Shown here piece by piece: positions 1 to 10,488 of a stretch of DNA of 64,000 nt; the stretch's first letter is position 1; each line of letters opens with the position of its first letter. The translations under genes and the position numbers were made by a program. The notes below the pieces were generated by a model. That model worked only from the letters and a program-made list of their open reading frames with translations, had not been told where the DNA came from and did not search any database. Source of the stretch: an uncultured Buttiauxella sp. (GTDB taxonomy: Bacteria; Pseudomonadota; Gammaproteobacteria; Enterobacterales; Enterobacteriaceae); the NCBI GenBank assembly GCA_946480445.1, contig CAMLJN010000008.1, positions 1-64,000 on the forward strand. The letters run 5' to 3'.

Positions 1-110
1 CGTTGTGCCGTGTCAGTGGAGGCGCAGTATAGGGATTTTCTGGGAGCTGACAAGTGTTTATTGCAAATAAATTACCAAGCGTCTTTTTTTTCACCAAAAC
101 AGCTGCAAAA
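1..110 (-). promoter_or_regulatory. rRNA operon P1 promoter with UP-element-like tract, firing leftward out of the window
   Basis: Read on the minus strand, TTGTCA (positions 53-48) and TATACT (31-26) are separated by 16 bp, followed by a GC-rich discriminator and a predicted start at the A opposite position 17. This is the arrangement of E. coli rrn P1 promoters, and the initially transcribed bases (CCACTGACACGG-like) also match. The AT-rich tract at about 54-110 sits where the UP element and Fis sites lie. In E. coli the gene next to yieP is rrsC, so an rRNA operon should begin just left of the window; none of its RNA genes is inside it. Confidence 0.85.
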
Positions 111-206
111 CCCGTGTGACACGGGATATTTGCTGTTTTAAGCATCAGAAAGAGATGCCGGATGGCATACTACTTATAGAGAAACATCGCTAAAGGAATT
201 GCAAAA

Positions 207-905
207 ATGTCTTTATCTACACAACAGCTCGCGGCACAAAAGAACCTTTCCTACGTTCTGGCGGAGAAACTGGCGAAACAGATCCTGCGAGGTGAGTATG
301 AAGCAGGAAGCATTTTACCCGGTGAAATAGAACTGGGTGAGCTGTTTGGAGTAAGCCGCACAGCCGTACGAGAAGCAGTAAAGACATTAACGGCAAAAGG
401 AATGGTTTTACCGCGCCCGCGGATTGGTACCCGCGTGATGCCCCGTACGCACTGGAACTTCCTTGATAAGGAGCTTCTTACCTGGTGGATGACGGAAGAA
501 AACTTCAACGATGTCGTGGAATACTTCCTTGTAATGCGTCACAGCCTCGAACCTCAGGCCTGTTCACTGGCGGCTTTAAACGGTACCGAGGAACAGAAAG
601 TGTCGCTCAACGAGATGATGGCGGAGATGGTTAAGCTTAAACACGCTTTTGATCGCGAGCGCTGGGTCGAAGTCGATATGGCCTATCACGAACACATCTA
701 TGAAATGAGCGGTAACCCTTTCTTATGTTCTTTCGCTAACTTATTCCGTTCTGTTTATTACAATTACTTCAGCGCCATAACCAATAACGAAGTGATCAAA
801 CTCGAGTCGCATCAGGCAATTGTGGATGCCATAATCCAGGGAGACAGTCAGGCCGCATTACTTGCTGGTCAGGCACTCTTACAGGCCCCCTCAGGTCGCG
901 GCTAA
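207..905 (+). CDS. yieP: GntR/FadR-family transcriptional regulator YieP
   Basis: The 232-residue protein has an N-terminal winged helix-turn-helix (about residues 15-80, with a GVSRTAVREAVKTL recognition-helix segment) and an all-helical FCD-type C-terminal domain (about 95-220), as in the FadR subgroup of GntR regulators. Length and sequence fit E. coli YieP (about 230 residues). An AAAGGA ribosome-binding site lies 9 bp before the ATG. It stands between the rRNA promoter and hsrA, the same neighbours as in E. coli, and probably shares a transcript with hsrA 40 bp downstream. Conserved acidic/histidine residues in the C-terminal domain suggest a metal or small-ligand pocket, but no ligand can be named from sequence. 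Confidence 0.95.
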   Translation: MSLSTQQLAAQKNLSYVLAEKLAKQILRGEYEAGSILPGEIELGELFGVSRTAVREAVKTLTAKGMVLPRPRIGTRVMPRTHWNFLDKELLTWWMTEENFNDVVEYFLVMRHSLEPQACSLAALNGTEEQKVSLNEMMAEMVKLKHAFDRERWVEVDMAYHEHIYEMSGNPFLCSFANLFRSVYYNYFSAITNNEVIKLESHQAIVDAIIQGDSQAALLAGQALLQAPSGRG

Positions 906-945
906 ACAAGCGCATTGCCGGCTGTTTTAAAACATCAGGATTCTA

Positions 946-2340
946 ATGACCAAAAAAGCTCGCAGTATGGCCGGGTTACCGTGGATTGCGGCGATGGCCT
1001 TCTTTATGCAGGCGTTGGATGCCACTATCCTTAATACTGCACTCCCCGCTATTGCCCATAGCCTTGGCCGTTCACCGCTGGCGATGCAATCCGCTATTAT
1101 CAGCTACACCCTGACGGTTGCCATGCTGATCCCCGTTAGCGGCTGGCTTGCCGATCGGTTTGGTACTCGCCGCGTGTTTATGGTTGCCGTAACCCTCTTT
1201 ACGCTCGGCTCGTTTGCCTGTGCCATGTCCGGATCGCTAAGCCAGCTGGTTATCTTCCGTGTCATCCAGGGCATTGGCGGGGCGATGATGATGCCCGTGG
1301 CACGTTTGGCCTTATTACGCGCCTATCCGCGAAGCGAGTTATTACCCGTCCTGAATTTCGTCACTATGCCGGGCCTGGTCGGGCCAATTCTGGGGCCTCT
1401 GCTTGGCGGCGTGCTGGTGACATGGGCAAGCTGGCACTGGATTTTCCTCATTAATATCCCTATCGGTATTCTCGGCCTGCTTTATGCCCGCAAGTATATG
1501 CCGAACTTCACCACACCAAAGCGCAGCTTTGACATGACCGGCTTTCTTTTATTTGGTGTAAGCCTTGTGCTGATCTCAAGCGGCATGGAGCTGTTTGGCG
1601 AGCGCATCGTTGCAAGCTATATAGGTATTCTCGTGATCCTGGCCGGCTTACTCTTGCTGGCGACATATATCTGGCATGCGCGCCGACACCCCACGCCCCT
1701 CATTGCTCTGCCGATGTTCAGAACCCGTACCTTCTCTGTTGGAATCGCAGGCAACCTCGCCTCGCGCCTGGGGACCGGTTGTGTTCCCTTCCTTATGCCT
1801 TTAATGCTTCAGGTTGGTTTCGGTTATACCGCATTAATAGCGGGCTGCATGATGGCGCCAACCGCGTTCGGTTCGCTGCTGGCAAAATCAACCGTGACGC
1901 AGGTTTTGCGCTGGTTCGGCTACAGAAAGACGCTGATCGGCATTACGTTATTTATCGGCCTGCTGATCGGGCAGTTCTCACTGCAGTCTCCAGGAATGGG
2001 GGTTGGCTTGCTGATCCTGCCGCTGTTTATTCTGGGCATGGCGATGTCCACCCAGTTCACCGCCATGAATACCATTACGCTTGCCGACCTTACTGACGAA
2101 AACGCCAGCAGCGGCAACAGCGTGCTGGCCGTCACACAGCAGCTTTCAATCAGTCTTGGGGTTGCAGTAAGTGCTGCTGTGCTTCGTGTTTATGAAGGGA
2201 TAGATAGCATGAATACCGTCGAACAGTTCCACTACACGTTCCTGACGATGGGCGGGGTGACGTTAATTTCTGCTCTGGTGTTTATGCTGTTGCGCCCGAA
2301 AGACGGTCGTAATCTGATTAAAGAGCGCCATAAACCCTAA
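946..2340 (+). CDS. hsrA: MFS efflux transporter HsrA (DHA2 family, 14 membrane segments)
   Basis: The 464-residue protein is hydrophobic throughout and begins a first membrane segment at about residue 10. It carries the MFS motif A ([13 protein letters not shown], about residues 65-78) and a [14 protein letters not shown] motif C in segment 5, marks of proton-driven drug:H+ antiporters of the DHA2 (EmrB-like) group. It matches HsrA (YieO), named for an effect on homocysteine thiolactone sensitivity. It follows yieP by 40 bp. Its stop overlaps the 3' end of the convergent rbsR by 4 bp, so there is no room for a separate terminator between them. Substrate is not deducible. Confidence 0.95.
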   Translation: MTKKARSMAGLPWIAAMAFFMQALDATILNTALPAIAHSLGRSPLAMQSAIISYTLTVAMLIPVSGWLADRFGTRRVFMVAVTLFTLGSFACAMSGSLSQLVIFRVIQGIGGAMMMPVARLALLRAYPRSELLPVLNFVTMPGLVGPILGPLLGGVLVTWASWHWIFLINIPIGILGLLYARKYMPNFTTPKRSFDMTGFLLFGVSLVLISSGMELFGERIVASYIGILVILAGLLLLATYIWHARRHPTPLIALPMFRTRTFSVGIAGNLASRLGTGCVPFLMPLMLQVGFGYTALIAGCMMAPTAFGSLLAKSTVTQVLRWFGYRKTLIGITLFIGLLIGQFSLQSPGMGVGLLILPLFILGMAMSTQFTAMNTITLADLTDENASSGNSVLAVTQQLSISLGVAVSAAVLRVYEGIDSMNTVEQFHYTFLTMGGVTLISALVFMLLRPKDGRNLIKERHKP

Positions 2341-3329
2341 ACGGAGCCGCGTTCCACCAGCTCAGGCGTCAGTAACAGCCGCTGCTGTGCAAGAGTGGGC
2401 TGTGCCATACGATGAATAAGCACATCGACGGCCAGCTCACCCAGTTCATCTTTAGGCTGATGGATAGTGGTGAGAGGCGGCGTCATGTAGCGAGCCAGTT
2501 CAATATCATCGTACCCCACCACGGCCATATCCTCCGGCACCTTCAACCCGGCCTGATACAGTGCATGATAGGCTCCCACCGCCATAGCATCGTTGCCGGT
2601 GAATACCGCATGAGGCGGTTGCTCCTGCGCCAGCAGGGCATTCATCGCCGTAAATCCCCCCTGAAACTCAAAGTCACCGATAATTTCGTAGCCCGCTTTA
2701 ATCTCCAGCCCCGCTCTGTTCATGGCGTTACGATAGCCTTCAAGGCGAAGCCTGGCCGGCGTTTTATCCTGTGGCCCGGAAATACAGGCGATCCGCGTAT
2801 AGCCGTTGTCGATGAGATGCTGAGTGGCCATCTCACCGCCCAGCAGAGAGTTATCCTGAATCACATCACTCTCCCCTTCGAAGGGCGCCCAGTCCATCAT
2901 CACCGTGGGAATCGAAGGGTAGCGATTGATAATTTCAGCAGAAGGCTGATGCGTTTCCGTGCACAGCAGCAGCAGTCCGTCGACGCGTTTTTGCATCAGC
3001 GTCTCGAGGTTGCGGTTCATGCGCTGTTCATCACCTTCGGTGTTGCACAATACCAGGCTGTAACCGCGTTCAAAGCAGCTACGTTCGACGCCGCGTACCA
3101 GTTCAGAATAAAACGGGTTGCTACTGGCGGTGATTAACATGCCGATGGTGTGGGTCTGATTGAGTTTAAGGCTACGGGCCAGAGCTGAAGGCGCATAGTT
3201 CAGAGCTTTGATGGCTGCATCGACCTTTTCGCGAATGGAATCACTCACGAACCGATCGTTATTAATAACGTGCGAGACTGTTGAAGTGGAGACGCCCGCA
3301 AGACGAGCGACATCTTTCATGGTGGCCAC
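2337..3329 (-). CDS. rbsR: Ribose operon repressor RbsR (LacI family)
   Basis: A LacI-type helix-turn-helix opens the protein ([24 protein letters not shown]-like region, residues 1-24) with the hinge helix following, then a periplasmic-binding-protein-like ligand domain (about 60-330). The length of 330 matches E. coli RbsR. It is the last gene of the rbsDACBK-rbsR set, 3 bp after rbsK, so it is co-transcribed with the genes it controls. Two CGAAACGTTTCG palindromes upstream of rbsD are its likely operators. It should be released from DNA by ribose, by analogy with the E. coli protein. Confidence 0.97.
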   Translation of the reverse strand: MATMKDVARLAGVSTSTVSHVINNDRFVSDSIREKVDAAIKALNYAPSALARSLKLNQTHTIGMLITASSNPFYSELVRGVERSCFERGYSLVLCNTEGDEQRMNRNLETLMQKRVDGLLLLCTETHQPSAEIINRYPSIPTVMMDWAPFEGESDVIQDNSLLGGEMATQHLIDNGYTRIACISGPQDKTPARLRLEGYRNAMNRAGLEIKAGYEIIGDFEFQGGFTAMNALLAQEQPPHAVFTGNDAMAVGAYHALYQAGLKVPEDMAVVGYDDIELARYMTPPLTTIHQPKDELGELAVDVLIHRMAQPTLAQQRLLLTPELVERGSV

Positions 3330-3332
3330 GAT

Positions 3333-4262
3333 TTACCCCTGCTGCTGCAAGAACTCGTCGATTTCACGGCGCCACGGCACGGACGGCTGAGCACCTTTAC
3401 GGGTCACGGCGATAGCGGCGGCGGCGTGAGCAAAACGAATAGCCTCAGCCATTGGCCTTTCCTCCAGCAGCGCCGTCACCAGTGCGCCATTAAAGGTATC
3501 GCCTGCGGCAATGGTATCCACGGCTTTTACTTTAAAGCCCGGAACGCGTTGCCCTTTCCCCTTCTCACTGAGCCAGACTCCACGGCTGCCAAGCGTAATA
3601 ATAACTGTGTTGATACCTTTGTTGTGCAAAGCGGCGGCGGCTTTCGCTGCGTCTTCGTCATTTTCAACTTTAATACCGGTGAGTTTTTCCGCTTCAGTCT
3701 CGTTCGGGGTGATCATCTCTACCAGCCCCAGAAGCTCGTCCGACAATTCGCAGGCAGGCGCCGGATTGAGCACAACTTTGGTCTGATGCTGATGAGCAAG
3801 CTTAGCCGCGGCCAGCACGCTTTCCAGCGGCGACTCAAGTTGCATTAACAGCGCGGAAGCCTGAGCAATTTTATCCTGGTGCGCGGCAACCAGCTCCGGC
3901 GTCAGCGCGCCATTTGCGCCAGCATGAATACCAATAACATTTTCACCGGCTCCGTTAACGAAGATCAGCGCAACGCCGGTCGCGGCACCTTTAATAGTGG
4001 CGACGGGAGCCGTGTCGATATTGTCGCTTGCCAGCTGTTTGCAAACGCGGGCGCCGGTATCGTCATCTCCGACACAGGCAATAAAGGCAATATCCGCGCC
4101 GCTGCGCCCGGCGGCGACCGCCTGATTAGCCCCTTTACCGCCGAACGCCACCTGGTATTCCTGACCGGTAACGGTTTCACCCGGCGCAGGGAAGTGTTCG
4201 AGGTTAAGGATATGGTCAGCGTTAATACTGCCGAGGACGACGAGTTTGCCTTTCGTATTCAT
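3333..4262 (-). CDS. rbsK: Ribokinase
   Basis: Ribokinase phosphorylates ribose to ribose 5-phosphate with ATP after uptake. The 309-residue protein shows PfkB-family signature 1 (FGGKGANQAVAAGRSG, about residues 40-56) and signature 2 with the catalytic Asp (DTIAAGDTFNGAL, about 248-261). The ATG follows a stem-loop-bearing 67-bp gap after rbsB. Only 3 bp separate its stop from the rbsR start, which suggests translational coupling. No unusual features. Confidence 0.97.
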   Translation of the reverse strand: MNTKGKLVVLGSINADHILNLEHFPAPGETVTGQEYQVAFGGKGANQAVAAGRSGADIAFIACVGDDDTGARVCKQLASDNIDTAPVATIKGAATGVALIFVNGAGENVIGIHAGANGALTPELVAAHQDKIAQASALLMQLESPLESVLAAAKLAHQHQTKVVLNPAPACELSDELLGLVEMITPNETEAEKLTGIKVENDEDAAKAAAALHNKGINTVIITLGSRGVWLSEKGKGQRVPGFKVKAVDTIAAGDTFNGALVTALLEERPMAEAIRFAHAAAAIAVTRKGAQPSVPWRREIDEFLQQQG

Positions 4263-4281
4263 TTTTTCTGTCCGGTTAGGA

Positions 4282-4303
4282 GCGCCCCCCTTCCGGGTGG
4301 CGC
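4282..4303 (-). other. Intercistronic stem-loop between rbsB and rbsK
   Basis: On the minus strand GCGCCACC and GGGGGGCGC form a GC-rich hairpin with a short loop in the 67-bp rbsB-rbsK gap. There is no U-tract, so it is more likely an mRNA-stabilising or processing hairpin than a terminator. Such a structure would help keep the binding-protein message more abundant than that of the kinase. Confidence 0.55.
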
Positions 4304-4329
4304 AGTGCCCTGCTTTTCTGTGTGTCGTC

Positions 4330-5217
4330 TTATTTAGTGACCAGTTTCAGGTCTACCGGGATTTTAGCGTCGACTTTTTCGCCTTTCAGCACTTTATCTG
4401 CTGTTTCCACGCCAATCACACCGATCTGATCGGCCATCTGAGCAACAGTTGCGCCCAGTTTGCCACCTTCTACCGCTTTCACGCCGTCCGCGGTGCCGTC
4501 GAAGCCAACGACCAGCACGTCAGTTTTACCTGCCGTTTGCAGCGCACGCAGTGCGCCCAGCGCCATTTCGTCGTTCTGTGCGAATACAGCCTGCACGTCA
4601 GGATGCGCGGTCAGCAGGTTTTGCATCACGTTCAGGCCTTTAGTACGGTCGAAATCGGCAGGCTGGCTCGCCAGCACGGTAAATTTGTGTGCCGCAGTAG
4701 CCTGTTTGAAACCTTCGCCACGTTCACGGGCAGCGGAAGCGCCGGCAATCCCCTGCAGTTCGATAACTTTTGCGCCTTCACCCACCTTCTTAGCGATAAA
4801 ATCACCCGCCATTTTCCCGCCCGCCACGTTATCGGAAGCTATGTGGCTGACCACGGTGCCCTGGTTCGCCATACGGTCCAGTGTGATCACCGGGATTTTC
4901 GCCTGGTTTGCCATTTTCACCGCATTGCCCACCGCATCGGAGTCGGTTGGGTTAATCAGCATCAGTTTAGTCCCGCGCACGGTCAGGTCCTGAACGTTCG
5001 CCAGCTCTTTTGCCGGGTTGTTCTGCGAATCCAGCACGACCAGGTTATAACCCAGCTTATCAGCTTCTTTCTGCGCGCCGTCTTTCAGGGAAACGAAGAA
5101 CGGGTTGTTGAGCGTGGAAACAACCAGCGCGATGGTGTCTTTCGCCATCGCGTTTGCGCTAACGGTGGCGCTTAGTGCAACAGCGGAAACCAGGGTAGCC
5201 AGCTTTTTCATATTCAT
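4330..5217 (-). CDS. rbsB: Ribose ABC transporter periplasmic binding protein RbsB
   Basis: The high-affinity periplasmic ribose receptor, which also feeds the Trg chemoreceptor in E. coli. The N-terminus is a clear Sec signal peptide ([19 protein letters not shown], then a predicted cleavage after ANAMA at residue 25). The mature part has the type I periplasmic-binding fold, with [16 protein letters not shown] at its start as in E. coli RbsB. The length of 295 is normal (E. coli 296). It lies 26 bp after rbsC and is followed by a stem-loop before rbsK. Confidence 0.97.
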   Translation of the reverse strand: MNMKKLATLVSAVALSATVSANAMAKDTIALVVSTLNNPFFVSLKDGAQKEADKLGYNLVVLDSQNNPAKELANVQDLTVRGTKLMLINPTDSDAVGNAVKMANQAKIPVITLDRMANQGTVVSHIASDNVAGGKMAGDFIAKKVGEGAKVIELQGIAGASAARERGEGFKQATAAHKFTVLASQPADFDRTKGLNVMQNLLTAHPDVQAVFAQNDEMALGALRALQTAGKTDVLVVGFDGTADGVKAVEGGKLGATVAQMADQIGVIGVETADKVLKGEKVDAKIPVDLKLVTK

Positions 5218-5243
5218 AGTCAGATGTCCTGTAGGGTTATGAT

Positions 5244-6209
5244 TTACTGCTTTTTGTTGTCCACCAGCACCGCCAGCAAAATAACCACTGCTTTGACGAT
5301 CATCTGGTAATAAGAAGAAACACCTAATAAATTCAGCCCGTTGTTCAGGAAGCCTAAGATCAGTGCACCGATCAGCGTCCCGACAATGCGTCCTTTCCCG
5401 CCCGCCAGACTGGTCCCGCCCAGAACCACGGCGGCGATGGCATCCAGCTCATAGCCCGTCCCTGCCGTCGGCTGCGCGGAAGAAAGGCGCGCCACTTCGA
5501 TGATCCCGGCCAGAGAGGCCAGCAAACCACAGAGTGAATAAACGATAATTTTCACTTTATTCACGCTGATGCCGGACAGGCGCGTTGCCGCTTCATTGCC
5601 GCCCAACGCGTAAATGTAACGGCCCAGACGAGTATGGTGCAGCATGTACCACGCGGCCAGGAAGACAATCCCCATGATCCACACCGGCGTCGGGATCCCC
5701 AGCGGGCGGCCGATACCAAACCAGCCAAACACGTCCGCGTTATCAGAGAAACCCGTGTTGACCGGGCTACCGTTGGTGTACACCATCGTCACGCCGCGCA
5801 GCAATAGCATCATCACCAGCGTGGCGATAAATGCCTGCACCCGCCCCCTGGCAACAATGACGCCAGTCACGGCCCCGATTGCGGCACCCAGCGCCAGTGC
5901 CCCGGCAACAGCCACCAGCGCATTCACTTCTAAGCCAACAATCGAGGCGGCCACCGCCCCGGTCAGCGCCAGTAATGAACCGACGGACAGGTCGATCCCG
6001 GAGGTCAGAATGACCAGCGTCATTCCCACCGCCATAATGGCGTTCACGGAGGTTTGCTGCAGGATGTTAAACAGATTATTGACGGTAAAAAAGTTCGGGC
6101 TAAGGCTTGAGACAATCGCAATCAGCACCAGCAGGGCGATAAGCGATTTTTGATCCAGCAGCCACGCTTTAGTGAACCAGCGACGAGAAGAAACAGACTG
6201 GGTGCTCAT
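5244..6209 (-). CDS. rbsC: Ribose ABC transporter permease RbsC
   Basis: The membrane permease of the RbsABC importer. The 321-residue protein is hydrophobic with about ten predicted membrane segments. It contains the conserved [15 protein letters not shown] segment (about residues 260-275) typical of the BPD_transp_2 family, which contacts the ATPase. Its ATG follows the rbsA stop directly (TAAATG), so translation is almost certainly coupled to rbsA. Confidence 0.97.
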   Translation of the reverse strand: MSTQSVSSRRWFTKAWLLDQKSLIALLVLIAIVSSLSPNFFTVNNLFNILQQTSVNAIMAVGMTLVILTSGIDLSVGSLLALTGAVAASIVGLEVNALVAVAGALALGAAIGAVTGVIVARGRVQAFIATLVMMLLLRGVTMVYTNGSPVNTGFSDNADVFGWFGIGRPLGIPTPVWIMGIVFLAAWYMLHHTRLGRYIYALGGNEAATRLSGISVNKVKIIVYSLCGLLASLAGIIEVARLSSAQPTAGTGYELDAIAAVVLGGTSLAGGKGRIVGTLIGALILGFLNNGLNLLGVSSYYQMIVKAVVILLAVLVDNKKQ

Positions 6210-7721
6210 TTATACAGACTCCTGATTCACGCGATTAAGCTTTCCGACGGCCGCGGCCATCAGCGCCTCCTGGGTGGCCTCTTCACGAGTAAACTCGCCG
6301 CCGAGATGCCCTTCATGCATCACCATAATGCGGTCGCTCATGCCCAGCACTTCCGGCATTTCTGAGGACACGAGAATGATGCTTAACCCGTCAGCTTTAA
6401 ACTGGTTAATTAACTGATAAATCTCTTTCTTGGCCCCGACGTCAACGCCGCGCGTTGGCTCATCAAGAATCAATACTTTCGGGCGCGTCATCAGCCCACG
6501 CGCAATCGCAACCTTTTGCTGGTTGCCACCGGAAAGCAGGCCAATTGGCTGTTCTATCGAGGGGGTTTTCACGTTGAACAGGCGCACGAAGTCCTGCACG
6601 GCCTGCTGCTCGTCTTTATGCCTAAGACTACCGACGTTGTGGCTGAAATAGCGCAGCGCGGTCAGCGACATGTTTTCTTTCACCGACATGCCAAGCACCA
6701 GCCCGTCGCGTTTGCGGTCTTCCGAAATATAAACAATGCCGTTTGCCAGGCCATCCTGCGGGGAACGCGCCACCACTTCACGGCCATCCAGCGCAACATA
6801 GCCGCCGGTACGCGGCAACGCGCCGTAAAGCACCTTCATTAACTCGGTACGACCCGCGCCCATCAGACCCGCCACGCCAAGTATTTCGCCTTTACGCAGG
6901 GTGAAGCTGACATCATGCACGCCAGGTCCTGACAGCTTATCGACCCGCAGACGAACCTCACCCGGTTCTTTCTTCAGGCGAGGATACTGATCTTCGAGCT
7001 TGCGCCCGACCATCATCTCAATCAGTGAATCTTCGGTGAGCGTCGCCACTTCGCGCTCGGCAATAAACTGCCCGTCGCGGAAAACTGTCACATCGTCGCA
7101 AATCTCGAAGATCTCTTTCATGCGGTGCGAGATATAGACGATGCCCCGCCCCTGCGCTTTTAGCTCGCGGATCACGCGGAACAGAGACTCGGTTTCGGTA
7201 TCGGTGAGCGCATCGGTCGGTTCATCCATAATGATGACTTTCGATTCAAAGCTCAGCACCTTGGCAATCTCAACCATCTGCTGATCGCCAATCGACAGGT
7301 CGCCCACCAGCTTCTGGCTGTTAAAGCGCAGATTCAGCTTAGCGAGCAACTTGTCCGCCTCGGCGTACATCTTTTTCCAGTCGATCTTACCGAAACGGTT
7401 GACGAACTCGCGCCCGAGAAAGATGTTTTCCGCGATGCTGAGCTGCGGGATCAGATTCAGTTCCTGGTGAATGATGCCGATACCCGCTTCCTGGGATGAT
7501 TTGGGGCCGTTAAAGGTGGTTTCTTTGCCCAACCAGAAAAGCGAACCGGCATCACGTTGATAAATACCGGTCAGCACTTTCATCATCGTAGATTTACCCG
7601 CGCCGTTTTCACCCACCAGCGCCATAACGCGCCCCGGATAGACGTTCAGCGCGGCGCCTGAAAGGGCTTTAACGCCCGGGAAGGACTTATCGATCCCTTT
7701 TAATTGCAGTAACGGTTCCAT
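6210..7721 (-). CDS. rbsA: Ribose ABC transporter ATP-binding protein RbsA
   Basis: A tandem ATPase of the carbohydrate importer type (503 residues; E. coli 501). The N-terminal half has a full Walker A (GENGAGKS, about residues 37-44), a [13 protein letters not shown] signature and Walker B ([11 protein letters not shown]). The C-terminal half has a degenerate Walker A (GLMGAGRTE) but a normal LSGGNQQK signature and [11 protein letters not shown], the usual asymmetry of this family. It lies 7 bp after rbsD and abuts rbsC. Confidence 0.97.
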   Translation of the reverse strand: MEPLLQLKGIDKSFPGVKALSGAALNVYPGRVMALVGENGAGKSTMMKVLTGIYQRDAGSLFWLGKETTFNGPKSSQEAGIGIIHQELNLIPQLSIAENIFLGREFVNRFGKIDWKKMYAEADKLLAKLNLRFNSQKLVGDLSIGDQQMVEIAKVLSFESKVIIMDEPTDALTDTETESLFRVIRELKAQGRGIVYISHRMKEIFEICDDVTVFRDGQFIAEREVATLTEDSLIEMMVGRKLEDQYPRLKKEPGEVRLRVDKLSGPGVHDVSFTLRKGEILGVAGLMGAGRTELMKVLYGALPRTGGYVALDGREVVARSPQDGLANGIVYISEDRKRDGLVLGMSVKENMSLTALRYFSHNVGSLRHKDEQQAVQDFVRLFNVKTPSIEQPIGLLSGGNQQKVAIARGLMTRPKVLILDEPTRGVDVGAKKEIYQLINQFKADGLSIILVSSEMPEVLGMSDRIMVMHEGHLGGEFTREEATQEALMAAAVGKLNRVNQESV

Positions 7722-7728
7722 GCCGGCC

Positions 7729-8148
7729 TCAGAAGGTTACGCCAGCACAGAGAATGATATTCGCATACGGGGAACACTCCCCGCTGCGAATAACCGCGTG
7801 TGCCTCAGCGGTATGCTGCTTGAACTGCTCATGACTGATATAGCGAACAGAAATGGTATTTCCCTGGTGCTGTTGCAGTTGCTCGATATGGCCGAGCAAC
7901 GTTTCGTGGAGCTGCGGATTATGTTGTTTGATTTCCTGAGCAAGGATCGCGGCTTCAACCTGCATCTCTTTTGTTACGACATCCACGACCTGCATAAAGC
8001 CCGGCACGCCGTGAGTCAAAGCCAAATCAATACGCTGCGTCGCGCGTGGAATGGGCAATCCTGCATCGGCGACCACCAGCGTATCAGTGTGGCCCGGACG
8101 GGAGATAACGGCCGAGATATCAGCGTTGAGAACGGTGCCTTTCTTCAT
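7729..8148 (-). CDS. rbsD: D-ribose pyranase RbsD
   Basis: RbsD interconverts the pyranose and furanose forms of ribose so that the kinase receives its substrate. The 139-residue protein starts [15 protein letters not shown] and carries the SRPGHTD segment with the catalytic His at about residue 20, as in the family. A GGAG ribosome-binding site precedes the ATG. It is the first gene of the operon, directly downstream of the operator and promoter region at 8163-8256. Confidence 0.97.
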   Translation of the reverse strand: MKKGTVLNADISAVISRPGHTDTLVVADAGLPIPRATQRIDLALTHGVPGFMQVVDVVTKEMQVEAAILAQEIKQHNPQLHETLLGHIEQLQQHQGNTISVRYISHEQFKQHTAEAHAVIRSGECSPYANIILCAGVTF

Positions 8149-8162
8149 TTTCTTACTCCACT

Positions 8163-8256
8163 AGCGAAACGTTTCGCTGATCCTGAGTGTAGAAAATGTC
8201 ATGGCGACAAAACAATCACCTTGTTGTGGAAGTGTGATCGACATCGAAACGTTTCG
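8163..8256 (-). promoter_or_regulatory. rbs promoter with two RbsR operator palindromes
   Basis: Two copies of the palindrome CGAAACGTTTCG are visible: one extended to AGCGAAACGTTTCGCT at 8163-8178 and one at 8245-8256. On the minus strand a plausible sigma-70 promoter lies between them: TTGTTT (8215-8210), an 18-bp spacer and TACACT (8191-8186). Operator 1 would then cover the transcription start and operator 2 would lie about 70 bp upstream. The palindrome matches the known LacI-family RbsR site of E. coli; the promoter hexamers are my reading. Confidence 0.8.
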
Positions 8257-8324
8257 CTACTCAGTTTCACAGGCACAGAAATGAGAGCGCGCACGATCAA
8301 AAAATGGGGGGAGAAGGGAGGAAG

Positions 8325-8390
8325 AAAAAAGCCAGAAAACGCTGTTTTGCTGGCTTTTCCCTAATGACGCCTCTTCGATTGCAGAGGCGT
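8325..8390 (-). terminator. kup terminator region (two hairpins)
   Basis: Downstream of the kup stop on the minus strand there is a first hairpin, ACGCCTCT/AGAGGCGT (8390-8367). A second follows, with arms GCCAG and CTGGC (8358-8331), and then a run of U residues (8330-8325). The second is a standard intrinsic terminator and insulates the rbs promoter from kup transcription. Confidence 0.75.
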
Positions 8391-8395
8391 GCAAA

Positions 8396-10264
8396 TTAAA
8401 TCTCGACCTGAGTCCCCAGCTCGATAACCCTGTTAGGAGGGATCTCAAACTGGTCTGGCGCCCGCAGAGCATTGCGCTGAAGAGCCAGGAAGAGCTTGCC
8501 GCGCAGGCGTAAATACCACGGCCGTTTACCGATAATCAGCGACTCGTGCGACATAAAGAACGACGTTTCCATCATCCGGCAGCTCAGCCCTTCCAGGCCG
8601 CAGCGGTGGAAGATTTCCTCAACGTTTGGCGTTTCCCGCCAGCCGTAGCTTGCCACCACACGCCAGAACGTCGGCGACAGCTGCTCAATTGAAACACGTC
8701 GCACGTTGTGCACGTACGGCGCATCTTCCGTGCGCAGCGTCAGCAGAACAACTCGCTCATGCAGCACTTTGTTGTGCTTGAGATTATGAAGCATGGCAAA
8801 AGGAATGACGTTTAACGCTCGAGACATATAAACAGCTGTCCCCGGAACACGCACCGGCGGTGATTTCTCCAGCGAGGCGATCATCGCTTCCAGAGAGTTG
8901 CCATGCTCGTGCATACGGCGCAGCAGACGGAACCTCTCGCTTTTCCAGGTCGTCATGATGACAAACATCACCAGCGCCAGGCACAGCGGCAGCCACCCAC
9001 CGGAGTAAATTTTAACGACGTTGGCCGAGAACAACGGAATATCAATGCACAGGAAGCCCACGCCCATCAGCAGGACGGCAATTTTGTTCCAGTGCCAGTT
9101 CTTACGCGCCACGGTGCAAGAAAGGATAGAGGTCAGCACCATGGTGCCAGTAACCGCAATCCCGTAGGCCGCCGCCAGGTTGCTGGAGTGTTCAAAGCTG
9201 ACAATCACAATCACCACGGAGATGTAGAGGATCCAGTTAATCGCCGGAACATAAATCTGCCCGGATTCCATTTCCGAGGTGTGGATGATACGCATAGGCG
9301 ACAGATAACCCAGACGTACGGCCTGGCGAGTCAGAGAGAAGACGCCGGAGATAACAGCCTGGGAGGCAATAACCGTGGCAAGCGTGGCCAGGATCATCAG
9401 CGGAATGAGCGCCCAGTCGGGGGCCAGCAGAAAGAACGGGTTTTTAATGGCCTCCGGCGTTTTCAGCAGCAGCGCGCCCTGACCAAAATAGTTCAGCACC
9501 AGTGAAGGCAGCACCACGATAAACCACGCCAGGCGAATCGGGAATTTCCCGAAGTGCCCCATATCCGCATACAGCGCTTCAACCCCTGTGATAGACAGCA
9601 CCACTGCGCCGAGCGCAAAGAAGGATACCGACTTATATTCGAGGAAGAACTGCACCGCCCACGCCGGGTTCAGCGCCTGAAGCACTTCCGGGTTTGCGAT
9701 AATACTGCGTCCCCCCAGCACGGCAAGCACAAGGAACCACAACAGCATTACCGGGGCGAACAGTTTGCCCACCATGCCCGTGCCGTGCTTCTGGATCATA
9801 AACAGCAGCGTCAGGACAATAATCGACAGCGGGACGATATACCCGTCGAGCGAAGGCGCGGCTATCTCCAGCCCTTCGATGGCCGACATAACAGAGATGG
9901 CGGGCGTTATGACGACCTCGCCATAGAAGAAGCTGCCGCCGATAAGCCCCATGATCACCAGCACAGAGGTCATCTTCGCCGAGGTATTGCGCCCGGCCAG
10001 AGACATCAGCGTTAAAATACCGCCTTCACCTGCGTTATCCGCCCGCATAACGAAGGTCAGATATTTCACGGAAACCACTAAAACCAGCAGCCAGAAAATC
10101 AGCGACAAAAAGCCAAATACGGCTTCACGTTCTACGCCAAATCCAAACTGGCCAGACAGACATTCACGAAGGGTATAGAGCGGGCTGGTCCCGATATCCC
10201 CGTAAACCACCCCAATTGCAGCCAGCGTAATGGCAGGCAATGATTGTTTATTATCAGCGCTCAT
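8396..10264 (-). CDS. kup: Low-affinity potassium:proton symporter Kup
   Basis: Kup (TrkD) imports K+ with protons, mainly under acid and hyperosmotic conditions. The 622-residue protein (E. coli 622) has about 12 hydrophobic segments in its first 430 residues, including the family-defining [15 protein letters not shown] stretch near residues 18-32. A soluble C-terminal domain follows (about 440-622). It is monocistronic with its own terminator and is transcribed divergently from ravA. Confidence 0.97.
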   Translation of the reverse strand: MSADNKQSLPAITLAAIGVVYGDIGTSPLYTLRECLSGQFGFGVEREAVFGFLSLIFWLLVLVVSVKYLTFVMRADNAGEGGILTLMSLAGRNTSAKMTSVLVIMGLIGGSFFYGEVVITPAISVMSAIEGLEIAAPSLDGYIVPLSIIVLTLLFMIQKHGTGMVGKLFAPVMLLWFLVLAVLGGRSIIANPEVLQALNPAWAVQFFLEYKSVSFFALGAVVLSITGVEALYADMGHFGKFPIRLAWFIVVLPSLVLNYFGQGALLLKTPEAIKNPFFLLAPDWALIPLMILATLATVIASQAVISGVFSLTRQAVRLGYLSPMRIIHTSEMESGQIYVPAINWILYISVVIVIVSFEHSSNLAAAYGIAVTGTMVLTSILSCTVARKNWHWNKIAVLLMGVGFLCIDIPLFSANVVKIYSGGWLPLCLALVMFVIMTTWKSERFRLLRRMHEHGNSLEAMIASLEKSPPVRVPGTAVYMSRALNVIPFAMLHNLKHNKVLHERVVLLTLRTEDAPYVHNVRRVSIEQLSPTFWRVVASYGWRETPNVEEIFHRCGLEGLSCRMMETSFFMSHESLIIGKRPWYLRLRGKLFLALQRNALRAPDQFEIPPNRVIELGTQVEI

Positions 10265-10415
10265 AGACTAATCTTTTGTTGGAATCACGAAAGCGTGTGC
10301 TTAGTCCCTTGGCCCACAAAAAGGCGCACAGTATGCACGATAATGAAGGAAATCGTACCCCTAAATACCAACGGCTTATCTTAAATGAGAGAAAAACGGC
10401 CAGCTCATCAACTCA

Positions 10416-10443
10416 TTAACGAGACTCCGTATTGCGATATACT
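10416..10443 (+). promoter_or_regulatory. Candidate ravA promoter
   Basis: TTAACG (10416-10421), a 16-bp spacer and TATACT (10438-10443) form a plausible promoter 46 bp before the ravA start, in the 224-bp kup/ravA divergent region. The -10 hexamer is good and the -35 is weak. E. coli ravA-viaA is reported as sigma-S dependent, which would fit a weak -35. Confidence 0.4.
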
Positions 10444-10488
10444 CGCCTTCCCGCACAGCGATAACCGCGTAAGGATGCAAAGCTAATT